Shown here: piece by piece, positions 53,818 through 62,680 of the stretch
Position numbering within the stretch: position 1 is the first letter of the stretch
How the letters are laid out: each line of letters opens with the position of its first letter
DNA from: JAGVSR01 sp963825555
GTDB lineage: Bacteria > Pseudomonadota > Alphaproteobacteria > Rhizobiales > Hyphomicrobiaceae
DNA length: 64,000 nt
Assembly: GCA_963825555.1 (NCBI GenBank)
Contig: CAWGTZ010000006.1
Coordinates: 1 to 64,000 of the forward strand
Direction: 5' to 3'
Notes under the pieces: generated by a model
Told to the model about the DNA's origin: nothing
The model's input: only the letters and a program-made list of their open reading frames with translations
The model's database searches: none
Made by a program: the position numbers and the translations under genes

Positions 53818-54480
53818 TCAGCCCGTGACCGTCACGCCCGTCGGTACCAGGCAACTGACGCCCGTTCCTCCAAGCCCACAGTATCCGTGGGGCACCTTGG
53901 CCAGATACTGCTGGTGATAGTCCTCCGCGTAATAGAACGCGGGCGCCTTGATGATCTCCGTCGTTATCAAACCGAAGCCGGCTGCCAGGAGTTTCTCCTG
54001 ATAGGCAGCGCGTGAGGCATTGGCCATAGTCAATTGTTCGTCGGAGAATGTGTAGATGCCGGAGCGGTATTGTGTGCCGACATCATTGCCCTGGCGATAG
54101 CCTTGCGTGGGGTCGTGGCTCTCCCAGAATGCCTGCAGGAGATGAGCGTATGGGATGCGCGTGGGATCGAAGACGACGTGCACGACCTCATTGTGTCCGG
54201 TTCGGCCGGTGCAGACTTCTTCATAGGTCGGGTTGGGCGTCAGCCCGCCGGTATAGCCGACCGCGGTGACCACGATCCCATCTCCGAGTTGCCAGAACTT
54301 GCGCTCCGCGCCCCAGAAACAGCCCATACCGAACATGGCTTCCGCAGATCCTTCGGGATGAGGCCCCTTCAACGGGCGGCCGAGCAGGAAGTGCGTCATG
54401 GCCGTCGGGATCGCATTGGAGCGGCCGGGCAGGGCCGTCTCGAGGGTGGGCATCTCAACCTTTTTTCTTTGAAAAAACAT
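53818..54480 (-). CDS. msrA: Peptide methionine sulfoxide reductase MsrA
   Basis: A 220-residue enzyme that repairs the S-epimer of methionine sulfoxide in proteins. The nucleophile Cys is in FGMGCFWGAER (near residue 54), and resolving Cys are likely in GYCGLGGTGVSC near the C-terminus. Start ATG 54480 has AGGA at good spacing and its FFQRKKVEMPT beginning matches rhizobial MsrA; ATG 54453 is also possible. Its N-terminus has no export signal, so it acts in the cytosol. Confidence 0.93.
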   Translation of the reverse strand: MFFQRKKVEMPTLETALPGRSNAIPTAMTHFLLGRPLKGPHPEGSAEAMFGMGCFWGAERKFWQLGDGIVVTAVGYTGGLTPNPTYEEVCTGRTGHNEVVHVVFDPTRIPYAHLLQAFWESHDPTQGYRQGNDVGTQYRSGIYTFSDEQLTMANASRAAYQEKLLAAGFGLITTEIIKAPAFYYAEDYHQQYLAKVPHGYCGLGGTGVSCLVPTGVTVTG

Positions 54481-54647
54481 AGGGACTCATCCTGTCAGGG
54501 GGCGCGAGTTCGACACTTGCTATACTCCGCCAACGGGGTGGCAGTTTCCTACATGCTTGATAAACTCTCCGCGATCGGGTCGCGCAAGAAGGGTTTTGCC
54601 GGCTCGCGGTGTCAATCGGCTATCGGGGCCGGGGGGTTGAGGCTGCC

Positions 54648-55556
54648 ATGACGAGTTCTGAAGCGCCCTCTGGGGCTGTGCCAGCTATCGGACCTTCCGA
54701 GCCGTCCGCGGCCTTGAATGGCGGGGCGTCGGTAGAAACAACCGATTCTGCCCCCGAAGCGGCGGCGGATGCGCCGGCGGAAACGGCATTCGAACCGGTG
54801 GACTACGGTGCCAGCGTCCTCAGGACAACCATCTTCTGCATCGTCTTTCTTCTGCTCTTGCCGTTCTTCGCCAGCGTACCGATGATGATCGGCATGCGGG
54901 CCTCCGCTGGGCTGCTTGCGGACAACTGGGGCCTCATCGTATTCGGCCTTATCTTCGCAGCTTTGATGTTCCTCATCTTCGTGGAGATGATTTACTCCAT
55001 TCGCACGCGCGTGCACCTTGGCCGCGAGAAGGTGCGCATGACAGTTCCTGCCGGGCGTGGGCCGACTCCAATGCTGCGCTATCGGAGCTATGAGTTTCCC
55101 TACGATCAGGTGCAGTCGGTGGAGACGCGTCGCGAGATCTACGGCGGTGCTGCCGTGCCCGTTATTCTCAAGGGTGCGCGCGTCAATCTGAAGGACGGCA
55201 ACGTGGTACCGCTCGGCTATGTCAGCGAGGCCAACGAAGACCCCGTCTTCCCCTATCCAGAGATCGCAGCCAAGATCGCCGAGCGCGCGCGTCTGCCCCT
55301 GATCGACCGCGGCAGCGTGCGCCGCTCGGTCCACCGCAAGATGCTTGGGATCCGCGGCTATGGAACGCAGAACGATGTGGTCGATGAGACCGAATTGGTT
55401 GGGCTCAACCGTTCGCACAGCATATTCATGCTCGCGCTCATCGGAGGGGTACTGATTCTGATGCTGGTCGGCATCGTGGAGGACTATGCAAAGCGCACGC
55501 CCGTTGGGCAGACGGCTTCCATGAGCTCGGCAAGTATCTCCGGGCCCTTCAGTTGA
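54648..55556 (+). CDS. Conserved membrane protein of unknown function
   Basis: A 302-residue protein I do not recognise by name. Residues 1 to about 65 are Ala/Pro/Ser/Glu-rich and flexible. Two helices follow (about 70-92 and 105-127), then a soluble, probably PH-like region with YEFPYDQVQSVETRREIYG, and a last helix (about 265-285). ATG 54648 follows GAGG at five bases. Its last eight bases overlap the convergent small gene. Rhizobiales carry similar proteins of unknown role. Confidence 0.65.
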   Translation: MTSSEAPSGAVPAIGPSEPSAALNGGASVETTDSAPEAAADAPAETAFEPVDYGASVLRTTIFCIVFLLLLPFFASVPMMIGMRASAGLLADNWGLIVFGLIFAALMFLIFVEMIYSIRTRVHLGREKVRMTVPAGRGPTPMLRYRSYEFPYDQVQSVETRREIYGGAAVPVILKGARVNLKDGNVVPLGYVSEANEDPVFPYPEIAAKIAERARLPLIDRGSVRRSVHRKMLGIRGYGTQNDVVDETELVGLNRSHSIFMLALIGGVLILMLVGIVEDYAKRTPVGQTASMSSASISGPFS

Positions 55557-55863
55557 CGTAGATGTCGATTCGGCGCCGGCGACGCCCGGCATAGCCGAGA
55601 ATTGCGGCAAGCAGTCCAAACAGGACGAACGTTGGTCTGTCGAGCGCCAGCCATTTCAGAACATTCCAGGCTGTGGGTGACACGGACTTCGACAGGCTTC
55701 CCTGCGCGCTCTTGAGCGTGCTGGGTGAAATCGACTGCCAGTGGGCCTCCAAGCTCGTGGCGTCGAACGGCGCTTTGCCCGACAGGCTTGGGGTGGCATC
55801 TGACACGAGGGCCAGGATGGCCACGAGTGCACAGAGGGCGGCCAGGAATCTCAGGGCGGCCAT
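55549..55863 (-). CDS. Small membrane protein of unknown function
   Basis: A 104-residue protein starting at ATG 55863. A signal-like helix is at residues about 3-23, then a polar middle, then a second helix near residue 80-97 ended by GRRRRRIDIYVN. Pattern suggests an exported protein anchored at its C-terminus with a basic cytosolic tail. No family recognised; the frame is open further upstream without support. Confidence 0.55.
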   Translation of the reverse strand: MAALRFLAALCALVAILALVSDATPSLSGKAPFDATSLEAHWQSISPSTLKSAQGSLSKSVSPTAWNVLKWLALDRPTFVLFGLLAAILGYAGRRRRRIDIYVN

Positions 55864-56066
55864 GGGCAGAAAGTCTCCCGGCGATCGTTTAGTCCATTGG
55901 TCTTGCCTGGGTTCATCGCGCCCGGCAAGGATTTCCTGTCGCGCTTTGCATGAGGCCGGACAAGCAGCCGGACAGGCTCTGATTGCTACGGCAACGTGGC
56001 GATGGCGTGACGTGTTGCGCTGGAGCCGCGCTTGGGTATAGTGCGCCGCTCCCAAGCCGGGGGCAC

Positions 56067-56156
56067 GGAGAGGTGGCCGAGTGGTTTAAGGCGCACGCCT
56101 GGAACGCGTGTGTAGGGGAAACTCTACCGTGGGTTCGAATCCCACTCTCTCCGCCA
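56067..56156 (+). tRNA. tRNA-Ser (anticodon GGA)
   Basis: A class II tRNA with CCA encoded. Acceptor stem GGAGAGG pairs with TCTCTCC (one G-U pair). The D arm has GCCGAGTGG, and the anticodon stem CACGC/GCGTG frames the loop CTGGAAC with anticodon GGA. A long variable arm follows, then the T arm with GGTTCGAATCC. The integrase gene begins 93 bases downstream, so the 3' part of this tRNA is the probable attachment site of the island. Confidence 0.97.
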
Positions 56157-56180
56157 CCAATCATTCAACTCGTTGATTGG
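56157..56180 (+). terminator. Hairpin right after tRNA-Ser
   Basis: Seven-base arms (56157-56163 and 56174-56180) form a perfect hairpin immediately after the CCA end. There is no T run, so termination or tRNA 3' processing is only a suggestion; it may also be island end sequence. Confidence 0.35.
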
Positions 56181-56249
56181 TCTAGATCTCCACAGTTTTC
56201 AAAGGGTTGAGGCTACGCGACTGCTACACCGGAGTGTTACACGGGAGGC

Positions 56250-58006
56250 ATGGACGACGTGGCAAAGCACACCCGATTGCACCGACGCGGCAGTGTCTAC
56301 TACTTCCGCGCCAAGATCGCCAGGGACCTCCAGTTTCACTTCGCCCCAGCGAAGGAGAGGATATTCAGCCTTGGAACGTCAGATCGACGGAAGGCCGAAG
56401 AGCGTGTTCGTGTTGAGAGCGTCAGGTTCGATCAGGAGATGGTCGAGGCTCGGCGTCTTCGCGATGCTCAACCCAAGACGTCGCTGAGCCAAGTTGAGAT
56501 CGACAGGATCTGTTCGATCTTTCATCATCGGCTGCTGGAAGAGGATGAGTTTTTGCGGCTGCAAGGAGCTGGGGACAAGATCCCTATATTGCTGTCAAAC
56601 AGCAGGTCGAAGAGGCTGGTGGCACCACAGCCTTCGGTGATGGCGAAGTTCAGCGCAATGGTGGAATGTCAGACAGGGAGTTCCTCAGGGCGGGCGAGAG
56701 TATAGAGTTCGTTCGCGAGGCGATGAAGAGATCACTGGCCCGGGGAAATGTCGAACCGGTCAAAGATGAGGTCAATCGTCTACTCACTGAGTTGGGCATC
56801 AAGCTCGATCACTCGTCGCAAGATTACGCTCGTCTTTCGACTTCGATCTTAAAGACGTACGTTCGCACTTTGGGTGAACTCGCGCAACGTCAGCAGGGTG
56901 AGGTCGTCGACACTCCACCAACCCCAGCTGTTCCTGCCGTACTCGCTTTGCAAGCTTCATCGGATAACCCGCCGCTATCGAAGTTGTTCGAGATGTACAA
57001 GGCTGAGAAGCAGCAGCTATCCCCCAAGACGATCTCTGACTTCGCTCCCAACATTCGTCGGTTCATCGAGCTGCATGGCGATCTCGGCGTTAAGGACATC
57101 ACGAGGGCTCATTGCCGTGAGTTCAAGGACGCTATGCTGCGTATGCCCTCACGAATGCCAACGGGACTTGCAGGGCTGTCGATTTCGGCCATCTTGGAGA
57201 AGACGAGTCACGACCCTAATCTCAAACGCCTGAGCCCAAAGACGGTGAATGCCAAGGCGTTAGGGACGCTCAGCGCAGTGCTCGGGTGGGCTGATGAGCA
57301 AGGTTTCAGGGACGACAACCCTGCGCGTGGATTGAAGGTGAAGGGCGGGAAGTTTTCGGGCGGAAGCCGACAGCCTTACTCAATCGATGATCTCAACATG
57401 ATCTTTCAGTTCCCGATATACACCGAGGGAGAGCGTCCCAAGGGAGGTGGCGGTGAAGCTGCAAAGTGGCTGCCATTGTTGGCGTTGTTCACAGGAGCTC
57501 GTTTAGAGGAGCTGGGTCAGCTTGGCGTTCAAGACGTGCAACAAGCGGATGGCATTTGGTTCCTCGACATGGCGACCTTGGCTGAGGATCAGCGGCTAAA
57601 AAACGAGGTGTCCAGGAGACGTGTTCCGGTCCATTCGTTGATTATGATGCTTGGCTTTCTGGAATACGTGCAAGAGCAGCGGGCAGCCCGCGAGGTGTGG
57701 CTCTTTCCCGGTCTCAAGTCTTCGCGGCCCCAAAGGACGGCGGCTTTTAGTCAGTGGTGGGGTCGTTACGCGAGAGCCCAAGGGATTATAGATCGTCGGA
57801 AGGTGTTTCATTCATTCCGGCATACAGTCAAAGATGCGTTTCGGGAGGCAGAGGTCCCAAAGGAAGTGTACGACGCCATTCAGGGCCACACTGTGCGGGA
57901 CGAGAGCGGGAAATATGGCCGGGGCTATTCGCTTCGCAGGCTTGCTGATGCGATGGAGAAGCTGGCCTATCCTGGGTTGGAGATTTCGCACCTAACTAGA
58001 CGGTGA
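56250..58006 (+). pseudogene. Frameshifted tyrosine integrase of the tRNA-Ser island
   Basis: A phage-type tyrosine recombinase directed the same way as the adjacent tRNA. N-terminal DUF6538-like region (HTRLHRRGSVYYFRAKI), core-binding domain (LFEMYKAEKQQLSPKTISDF) and catalytic domain with Arg in FTGARLEELGQL, His-x-x-Arg in HSFRHTVKDAF, then GHTVRDESGKYGRGYS with the nucleophile Tyr. The frame breaks at the four-G run 56571-56574: adding one G restores a single protein of about 585 residues. Either a sequencing indel or an inactivated integrase that would fix the island in place. Confidence 0.85.
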
Positions 58007-58392
58007 ACCAAGCCTGACACTCTATGGGCGGCGTTAGGTGAACTACAAGGCGCTCATCCCGCAGGTCAGACAGCCGAAGTCGAACGGCAACAAGTCGGAA
58101 CCTAATCTTGGGGGGGGGGCCTTGGTCAGATCTTGAACGCCAGATTACATTTGGTGGCCAACTGTCCTAGTCTGGAGACTGGCACTAACAAAGGAGAATC
58201 AAAAATTTGAAACTCATTTTGATAGAGCCGGAAGCATCCGCTCATGAGGAGCGGTTCGCCATGCCCCCCGGACAATGGGTCGGTGAGGACGAAAGGGGCT
58301 CGTCTGTGCCTTGGCCAAACGGTCGAAGCGCCGATCATGGGATAACTTTTACATGATGACCAACTAACCGCTCACCTGGTCGATTGGGGCTG

Positions 58393-58423
58393 GGGCATCG
58401 GTCTATGATCGGTGCCCTTTTTT
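58393..58423 (+). terminator. Terminator-like hairpin in the island
   Basis: Seven-base arms at 58393-58399 and 58411-58417 (one G-U pair) are followed by six T. No gene ends just before it on the plus strand, so it may belong to a lost gene. Confidence 0.6.
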
Positions 58424-58469
58424 GGTTCAAGGACAGTCGCTTCATTGATTACGAGCGACCTGCGCCTGT

Positions 58470-58542
58470 GCCGCCTCAGAAGCGCGGCCGGATTAAGCTG
58501 GCCTATCCTGGCTTGAACCTTTCGCACCTGACGAGACGCTGA
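58470..58542 (+). pseudogene. Remnant of a second integrase 3' end
   Basis: From 58495 the frame encodes KLAYPGLNLSHLTRR and a stop, nearly the same as the last 15 residues of the integrase ending at 58006 (KLAYPGLEISHLTRR). Upstream in frame (PPQKRGRI) the likeness fades. Base differences show it is a related but distinct copy, so a second integrase or island probably once sat here. Confidence 0.75.
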
Positions 58543-58834
58543 GTGCGTTCCTAACGATTGGCGCTCCGTCAGCATCAGCTTTACGGCCGCAAGCCGGTTA
58601 CTGCAAATAATATTGTTATATCAATAATTTACACTATGACTTGGGTCGCATTTGAACCAATATTTGAACCACTCAACGGCGCCGTAACCAATGCATCATG
58701 TATTGCAGGACAAGGCTGCAACTTTCGATTGATCGCAATTTGAACACATTCCAGCCTATGCATCTCTTGGTCTCCTACAAGGTCAACGGTCTCCAGTTCT
58801 GCCGCTTGTTAGTAGCAACAGAGGATGTTCCGAG

Positions 58835-58948
58835 ATGGAAGAGACGCTTGGACTTTTGATTGTGGTGGCGCTGAGCATAGGGGCTTACATCGAGGCCACC
58901 GGAAATCAAGCAGAGCACGACAGCTATTGGGCCTCGCTCTTCTCCTGA
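58835..58948 (+). CDS. Possible 37-residue hydrophobic peptide
   Basis: ATG 58835 preceded by GAGG at about ten bases opens a 37-residue frame: METLGLL-like hydrophobic start (residues 4-18) then a polar end with HDSYWASLFS. It overlaps the end of hsdR on the other strand by 25 bases. Small size and lack of a known family make this tentative. Confidence 0.25.
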   Translation: MEETLGLLIVVALSIGAYIEATGNQAEHDSYWASLFS

Positions 58949-61524
58949 GGCTTCTTGCCGAGCAGTTCGCTCAAGTCCTCATAAAGCCAGCCCAAGCCCA
59001 GCAGACCGACAAACATCGCAATCGCCGATAGGTATCCGCCCCAGATCCATCCCGCTTGCCAGATGGCGACAAGTTCGTAGATGCCCCAAGCTAACATAAT
59101 GCTGGGCACCACGATCCTGACGGACCATCGAAGCCGTTGTCCAAAGCTCATCCAATCACTCCCCGTGTTGTCCTGCTGGCGGGATGAACGGTACCCATCA
59201 GCTATATCGGGTCGATACAGGTATTGCTGGAAGTCAACGAACGCGTCTCGGATTGGCTCCACACCGCCAAATTCAGCCGCTGCGTCGGTGAGCGTGTGAT
59301 ACTTTAAGATCAGCAAACGTTGCAGCTTCGTGGTGTCGAGTTCTCCGACGCCGTCTTCGACGTACTTCGACAAGACAAAATCCAGGAACGCTTGAAGCTT
59401 CGGGTCATACTGCGGTAACGCACGAGCACGGCTCAATGTCGCTCTTTCCTCGCGAGTGACCGGGGGTAGTGCAAACGCGACGTAGGCGAGGACGTCGTAG
59501 AGGTCGCTCTTGTCTGCATTGATCATCTTGGTGATGTTAGAAAGCTGCTCGGACCCGTACCCGGCCTCGAGAGGTCTCTAGCAGTCCTCTGCGTGTATCA
59601 GGCTGACTCCAAAGTCGCCTCAACTCATCCTCGTCTTTGAAGAAGCGTGGGAGTTCACCGAACATACGCTCGACGAATTGAACTGCAGACATCGGCTTTC
59701 CGTCGGGGCTCCAGAACGATGTCGCCATTATGTGTTGGAATGTGCGCTCTTTGCCGTCTGCCAGTTTGACTTTTATCCTCTGAGGACGCGGTGGCGGTTC
59801 CTCGTCACCTCCGGCCGGACCTTTCGCTCGCCTCCGGTGGTCTTGCCGGTCGGCTTCCGTGGTTTCACTTCCTCGGGTTCGGCTGGTTCGCCGTCCCACT
59901 CCGGATCGTTGAAGTGCTCATATGCCTTCACGAAGTCGTAGATCGTGAAGTAGTCCTTGCCGTCGAACAGCCGCGTCCCTCGACCGACTATTTGTTTGAA
60001 CTCGACCATCGAATGGATCGGTCGCATTAAAACGATGTTGCGGACGTTACGCGCATCGACGCCCGTCGAAAGCTTCTGAGAGGTCGTGAGGATCGTCGGG
60101 ATCGTCTTTTCGTTGTCTTGGAAGGCTCGCAGATGCTGCTCACCGAGCGCGCCGTCGTTGGCCGTGACGCGAACGCAATAGTTGGGCTCGGTGCTGGTCT
60201 TGATTTGGTTGATCAGGTCGCGAACGGCGAGTGCGTGCTCTTGGTTTGCGCAAAAGACCAGCGTCTTCTCTCTCTGATCGATGGCTATCCATGAACAGCT
60301 TTACGCGGTACGTCTCGCGCTCCTTTATCACGATGACACGGTTGAAGTCGGGCTCGGTGTAGCGCTTGGCTTCTTCGATCTCGCCCTTCGACGATCGTGT
60401 CGTCAGGTGTGTAGACGTAATCATCGATGGTCGTCACGAACTGTTTTACTTTGAACGGGGAGAGGAAGCCGTCGTTGATACCCTCCTTCAACGAGTAAAC
60501 GTAGACCGGTTCTCCGAAGTACTTGTATGTGTCCGCGTTGACGTCACGTCTGGGCGTTGCCGTCAGACCAAGCTGGACTGCAGGCGAGAAGTATTCGAGG
60601 ATGCCACGCCAATTGCCTTCGTCGTTCGCGCCACCTCTGTGGCACTCGTCGATCACGATGAAGTCGAAGAAGTCAGGCTCGTAGTCGCCGAAGGAAGGCT
60701 TGGGGTTCCCGAGTGCATCCTTGCCGGTCATGAACGTCTGGAAGATCGTAAAGAAGACGCTTCCGTTCTTCGGGACTTGGCCTGGTTTTCGGATGACATC
60801 CGGTGCAATGCGAACCAAAGCGTTGTCATCAAAAGCAGAGAACGCATTGAATGCTTGATCGGCGAGAATGTTGCGGTCGGCGAGGAAGAGGATGCGCGGC
60901 CTTCGCGTCGCCTGTCCTGTCAAATTCCATCGGCTTTGGAACAGCTTCCAGGCGATCTGGAAGGCTATGGCCGTCTTGCCGGTACCCGTGGCGAGCGTCA
61001 GCAGTATTCGCTTGCGACCATCGGCTATCGCATCGAGCGCATTGTTGATTGCGATGTCCTGATAATAGCGCGGTTGCCAAAGACCGCCCCTGTCTTCGAA
61101 CGGGATGTCCGAGAAGCGGTCCCGCCATGTGTTCTGCTGGGGAACGCAAGGTTCCACAGTTCTTCTGGAGCAGGATAGCAGGCGACGTAGCCTTCCTCGC
61201 CGGTCTCCATGTCCACTTGATAGATGCCGTCGCCGTTCGTCGAGTAGGCGAAACGGACTTTGAGTTTCTCGGCATACTTCTTCGCTTGCCCAGACCTTCG
61301 GTGTCAGGCAGATCGCGCCGCTTGGCCTCGATGACGCCGAGCTTTTGGTTGCGGTATGTGAGAACGTAGTCCGCCTTGTCCTGCGTGGCTCGTTGCCCTG
61401 CGCCTTGTAGACGACCAAGTGTGATGACATGCTCGCGTCCAACCCGACTGCCGTCGACCACGCCCCAGCCGGCATCGCTCAGAGCGGGATCAATGAGTTC
61501 AGCACGGGTTTCGGCTTCGTTCAC
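58924..61524 (-). pseudogene. hsdR: Type I restriction enzyme R subunit, multiply frameshifted
   Basis: Motor and nuclease subunit of a type I restriction system. From GTG 61524 come the N-terminal HSDR region (GVIEAKRRDLPDTEGLG), then in other frames Walker A LATGTGKTAIAFQ, VIDECHRGG and LGLTATPRRD, a helicase C part (MVEFKQIVGRGTRLFDGKDYFTI) and the C-terminal EcoEI-type region (INADKSDLYDVLAYVAF). At least five frame changes occur, for example at the C runs 61289-61291 and 61139-61142 where one added base restores the frame. After the usual end the last frame continues with about 75 residues holding two membrane helices. The start overlaps the hsdS stop (GTGA). Confidence 0.85.
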
Positions 61525-62680
61525 TGAGCAGCCTCTTGGGTCCCGGCCAATAACGAGGCATTCAGTTCGCCCGAAAATGCCTTTTTCAGAACCGATTGTT
61601 TTAAGTCAGCCAAAGCGCCGAGTTTCCGCTCATAGTTCTTTTGAAGAGCAGAGCATTTGATTTCCATCCGACCGCAGCAACTTGCCAACTGTTCTTGCTC
61701 TTCCATATCTCCAGGCAAAGAAACATTAGCTTCTTTCAGTGCCTTAAAATGCCTAGCATATCCCTTGCCAGCGAGTTCAAGGGAGCTAAGCGCAAAGAAC
61801 AAACAACGGGAATTTGCTCGGGACTTAGCGCGAAGGAGCTTGGTTCCATCGGCGCCCACGACGAATGGAAAGTCGACGTACTTCAATGCTCGCGTATGAT
61901 CTCCAAAGACAATTATTGGACCATCACTTTGGGTGATATCGCCAGGATTATTCCAATAGCCATTGATCAGTCCAGACTCCTGGGAAACGACGGGGATACT
62001 GCCAATATCGAGGTAGTCTTTCCGCTGGACCTTTTTGCGTGGCGTGATGGTGTCGAAGAGATCCTGGGCTTTGGTGGTGAACCAGCCGTCACGCCCTACT
62101 GCGAAGCAAGCATGACTTCAAGTAAGCCTCAAACAATTCTCGCGCATTGGCGAGGTTCTTCTCGGTGTTGGCGATGGCCCTGTCGATGCCCTCGAAGGCT
62201 TCGTCGAGAATGGCGACAATGCGCTTTTGTTCGGGGAGTGGTGGGAGTGGGATTTGCGTTGCTTGATCGTTTTCATACTTATGCGTTTGTCGCAGCACCG
62301 GTCATTTGCCCCGTGATTCGACAAAAGCCACATCGACTCTGAATGTAGTACAGAGGCACTCAGGCTGTGGTATCGGCTTGATTGAGGCAGACACTTTAAA
62401 ATGCAAACGGTCATCGGCGGTGATCATGATGTCGCCGGTATTGGCCCATCCTTTGCAGAGACATCCCCAAACTCAGGGTTGTCGTGGGTAGACCGTTTGG
62501 CGGAAGTCCGCACTTACATACTCGATGTTCGTCAAGTCCATCGTACCATTGCGAATGTTTTTGGACGTTACGTAAGGATCAAACTGACCCCGTTCCCGAC
62601 AGCCTGTGTGGCGAGTGGTGGGCCCGTCCTGAACTTTGATGCAATCCAGTTCGCAGAGTAGCTGTGGCCAAAGCTTTCAT
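61521..62680 (-). pseudogene. hsdS: Type I restriction specificity subunit, frameshifted
   Basis: DNA-recognition subunit. From ATG 62680, overlapping the hsdM stop, pieces in several frames encode a first target-recognition domain (PYVTSKNIRNGTMDL), the conserved central repeat (IPLPPLPEQKRIVAILDEAF then a coiled coil with ANTEKNLANARELFEAYL) and the second domain with the end KQSVLKKAFSGEL. At least three frame changes are needed. Target sequence cannot be inferred. Confidence 0.8.

Larger units (their letters stand above)
58007..58834. other. Island region between integrase and hsd locus, no intact gene
   Basis: No intact gene is visible. The region has lower GC than the core chromosome, a ten-G tract at 58110-58119, a terminator-like hairpin and a short copy of the integrase 3' end. 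It looks like debris from earlier recombination. Confidence 0.55.

Noticed and set aside
58126..58338. 70-residue minus-strand frame in the island
   Set aside because: No ribosome site, no motif and no membrane or domain pattern.
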